64,000 bases of DNA from Aromatoleum buckelii (GTDB taxonomy: Bacteria; Pseudomonadota; Gammaproteobacteria; Burkholderiales; Rhodocyclaceae): assembly GCF_012910785.2 (NCBI RefSeq), contig NZ_WTVH02000009.1:496001-560000 (forward strand). Reading direction: 5' to 3'. The position numbers and the translations under genes are program-made. The notes under the pieces are model-generated. The model did no database searches and was not told the origin of the DNA. It worked only from the letters and a program-made list of their open reading frames with translations. Within the stretch, counting starts at the first letter, position 1. Each line of letters starts with the position of its first letter. This document shows positions 63,072-64,000 of the stretch, piece after piece.

Positions 63072-64000
63072 TCAGCGCCCCCGGGCAGCCTTCACGATCC
63101 AGCCGTTGAATACGCCACGCGCGGCTTCGGCGACTTCGCTCGCGGTCAGGCCGATCGGGCCGATCCCTTCGCGGGCAAGGCGGTCGGCAGCCGCACCATG
63201 CAGATGCACCGCCGCAAGCAGCGCCGAACGGGCGGGCCAGCCCTGGGCGAGCAGGCTGGCGATCAGGCCGGTCAGCACGTCTCCCATGCCCGCGCTCGCC
63301 ATGCCGGGATGGCCGGTGGTGTTGATGAACCATTGTCCTGTCGTCGTCGCAAGGACGCTGCCGCCTCCCTTGATCACGACGTCGGCGCGAAAGCGCGTCG
63401 ACAGTTCGAGCGCCGAGGCAACGCGGTCAGCTTGCACGACAGCGGTGCCGATGCCGAGGAGGCGACCGGCTTCGCCGGGGTGGGGGGTAAGCACGGTTGG
63501 AGCTTCGCGCGCGGCGACCTGCGCTTTCAAGTGTGGCGTCTCGGCCAGCAGGTTGAGCGCGTCGGCGTCGAGCAGCAGGGGGCGATCGGAGCGGACCGCA
63601 CGCTCGAGCAGCGCCAGCGCGGCTGCGCTGGTACCTAGGCCGGGCCCGAGTGCGAGGACGCTGGCCTGTTCGAGAACCTGTTCCGGCCGCTTCAGCATCA
63701 GTTCGGGCTGGGTGTTGTCGACGGGGAGCGCGTGATCGTCGACGAGCCCGACATACACCCGGCCGCTTCCGAGTTTCAGCGCCGCGCGGCCCGCGAGCAG
63801 CGCTGCGCCGGTCATCCCCGGTGCGCCGCCGATGATGCCGACGTCGCCGTAGCTGCCTTTGTGGGTGTTTTGTCGTCGCGGCTGCAGGAACTCCCGCATC
63901 ATCGCAGGGCGGATCTCGAATCCCGGCGGCGAAACCCAGGCAGCGGGGTCGATGTCGAGCCGATGGACGTGCACCGTGCCGGCGCAGTCCGGCCCGTCGA
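63072..64000 (-). CDS. nnr: Bifunctional NAD(P)H-hydrate epimerase/dehydratase (partial)
   Basis: The visible part is the C-terminal ADP-dependent NAD(P)H-hydrate dehydratase domain, which repairs hydrated NAD(P)H. The ribokinase-like core shows KGSYGDVGIIGGAPGMTGAALLAGRA, LGPGLGTS, LTPHPGEAGRLLG and the nucleotide-site glycine-rich GHPGMASAGMGDVLTG. At the window edge the frame continues upstream as DGPDCAGTVHVHRLDID, the linker to an N-terminal epimerase domain, so the gene is cut at 64000 and the GTG at 63974 is not the true start. It lies 82 bases upstream of the HD-GYP gene on the same strand. Confidence 0.92.
   Translation of the reverse strand, partial: DGPDCAGTVHVHRLDIDPAAWVSPPGFEIRPAMMREFLQPRRQNTHKGSYGDVGIIGGAPGMTGAALLAGRAALKLGSGRVYVGLVDDHALPVDNTQPELMLKRPEQVLEQASVLALGPGLGTSAAALALLERAVRSDRPLLLDADALNLLAETPHLKAQVAAREAPTVLTPHPGEAGRLLGIGTAVVQADRVASALELSTRFRADVVIKGGGSVLATTTGQWFINTTGHPGMASAGMGDVLTGLIASLLAQGWPARSALLAAVHLHGAAADRLAREGIGPIGLTASEVAEAARGVFNGWIVKAARGR

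Noticed and set aside
1-64000. CRISPR arrays, tRNA or rRNA genes, insertion sequences, prophage
   Set aside because: No regular direct-repeat array, cloverleaf with CCA-type end, rRNA segment, transposase or integrase was recognised on either strand.

Overview
The window is a dense, high-GC (roughly two-thirds G+C by eye) bacterial chromosome segment with 62 protein-coding loci, many in overlapping operons. I see no rRNA, tRNA, CRISPR array, insertion sequence or prophage. The gene set suggests a beta-proteobacterium of the Azoarcus/Aromatoleum/Thauera group (Rhodocyclales). It includes NADH dehydrogenase (nuo), a B12-dependent ribonucleotide reductase, an rnfABCDGE-nth operon, paired small cytochromes c, a full gspC-N operon, an Fbp-type iron importer and a sigma-32 style heat-shock promoter. 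The assignment is an inference from gene content and protein style, not a database match.

Layout. 1-3.1 kb: end of the nuo operon (nuoM partial, nuoN) plus a Nudix hydrolase, closed by a bidirectional terminator. 3.1-6.2 kb: nrdJ with candidate NrdR boxes. 6.4-11.6 kb: a zinc-type CDF exporter, a nuclease-family gene with an early stop, a DUF2189 membrane protein, an alpha/beta hydrolase, a MetY-like protein without its PLP lysine, and a small DUF465 gene. 11.9-17.2 kb: lytic transglycosylase, greB, htpG and a ClC antiporter. 17.4-21.5 kb: a MarR regulator, a MoxR/VWA pair, two cytochromes c and DUF1841. 21.5-27.4 kb: rnfABCDGE-nth on the minus strand. 27.5-33.1 kb: pyrD, the N-end-rule transferases bpt and aat, and fbpC, divergent from fbpB. 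33.1-33.9 kb: two small unknown genes. 33.9-44.5 kb: type II secretion operon gspCDEFGHIJKLMN. 44.6-46.1 kb: fbpA divergent from a DUF2325 gene, with Fur-type boxes between them. 46.1-51.7 kb: NlpC/P60 hydrolase, a degenerate DnaQ-like exonuclease with a cNMP/CBS/nucleotidyltransferase protein, PhoH, Bcp and an Mth938-like protein. 51.8-59.6 kb: alaA-hom and thrC, interrupted by an aldehyde dehydrogenase and a soluble chemoreceptor with a sigma-28 style promoter. 59.7-64 kb: a palindromic repeat, nadC, an EamA transporter, an HD-GYP protein and the 3' part of nnr.

How the genes work together. Nuo and Rnf link NADH, quinone and ferredoxin pools. FbpA, FbpB and FbpC would form one ferric-iron importer although their genes lie about 12-14 kb apart around the gsp operon. 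The gsp genes encode the whole type II secretion envelope machine except the prepilin peptidase. alaA, hom and thrC serve amino-acid synthesis.

The least ordinary points are: two apparent pseudoenzymes (a MetY-like protein with its PLP site replaced, and an exonuclease with two of four metal-binding Asp changed to Asn); a TGG-to-TAG-like nonsense codon in a nuclease gene next to a transporter whose best start codon is ATC; a heat-shock promoter of htpG overlapped by a palindrome with CIRCE-like spacing but another sequence; and a four-cysteine cluster in the iron-transport ATPase.
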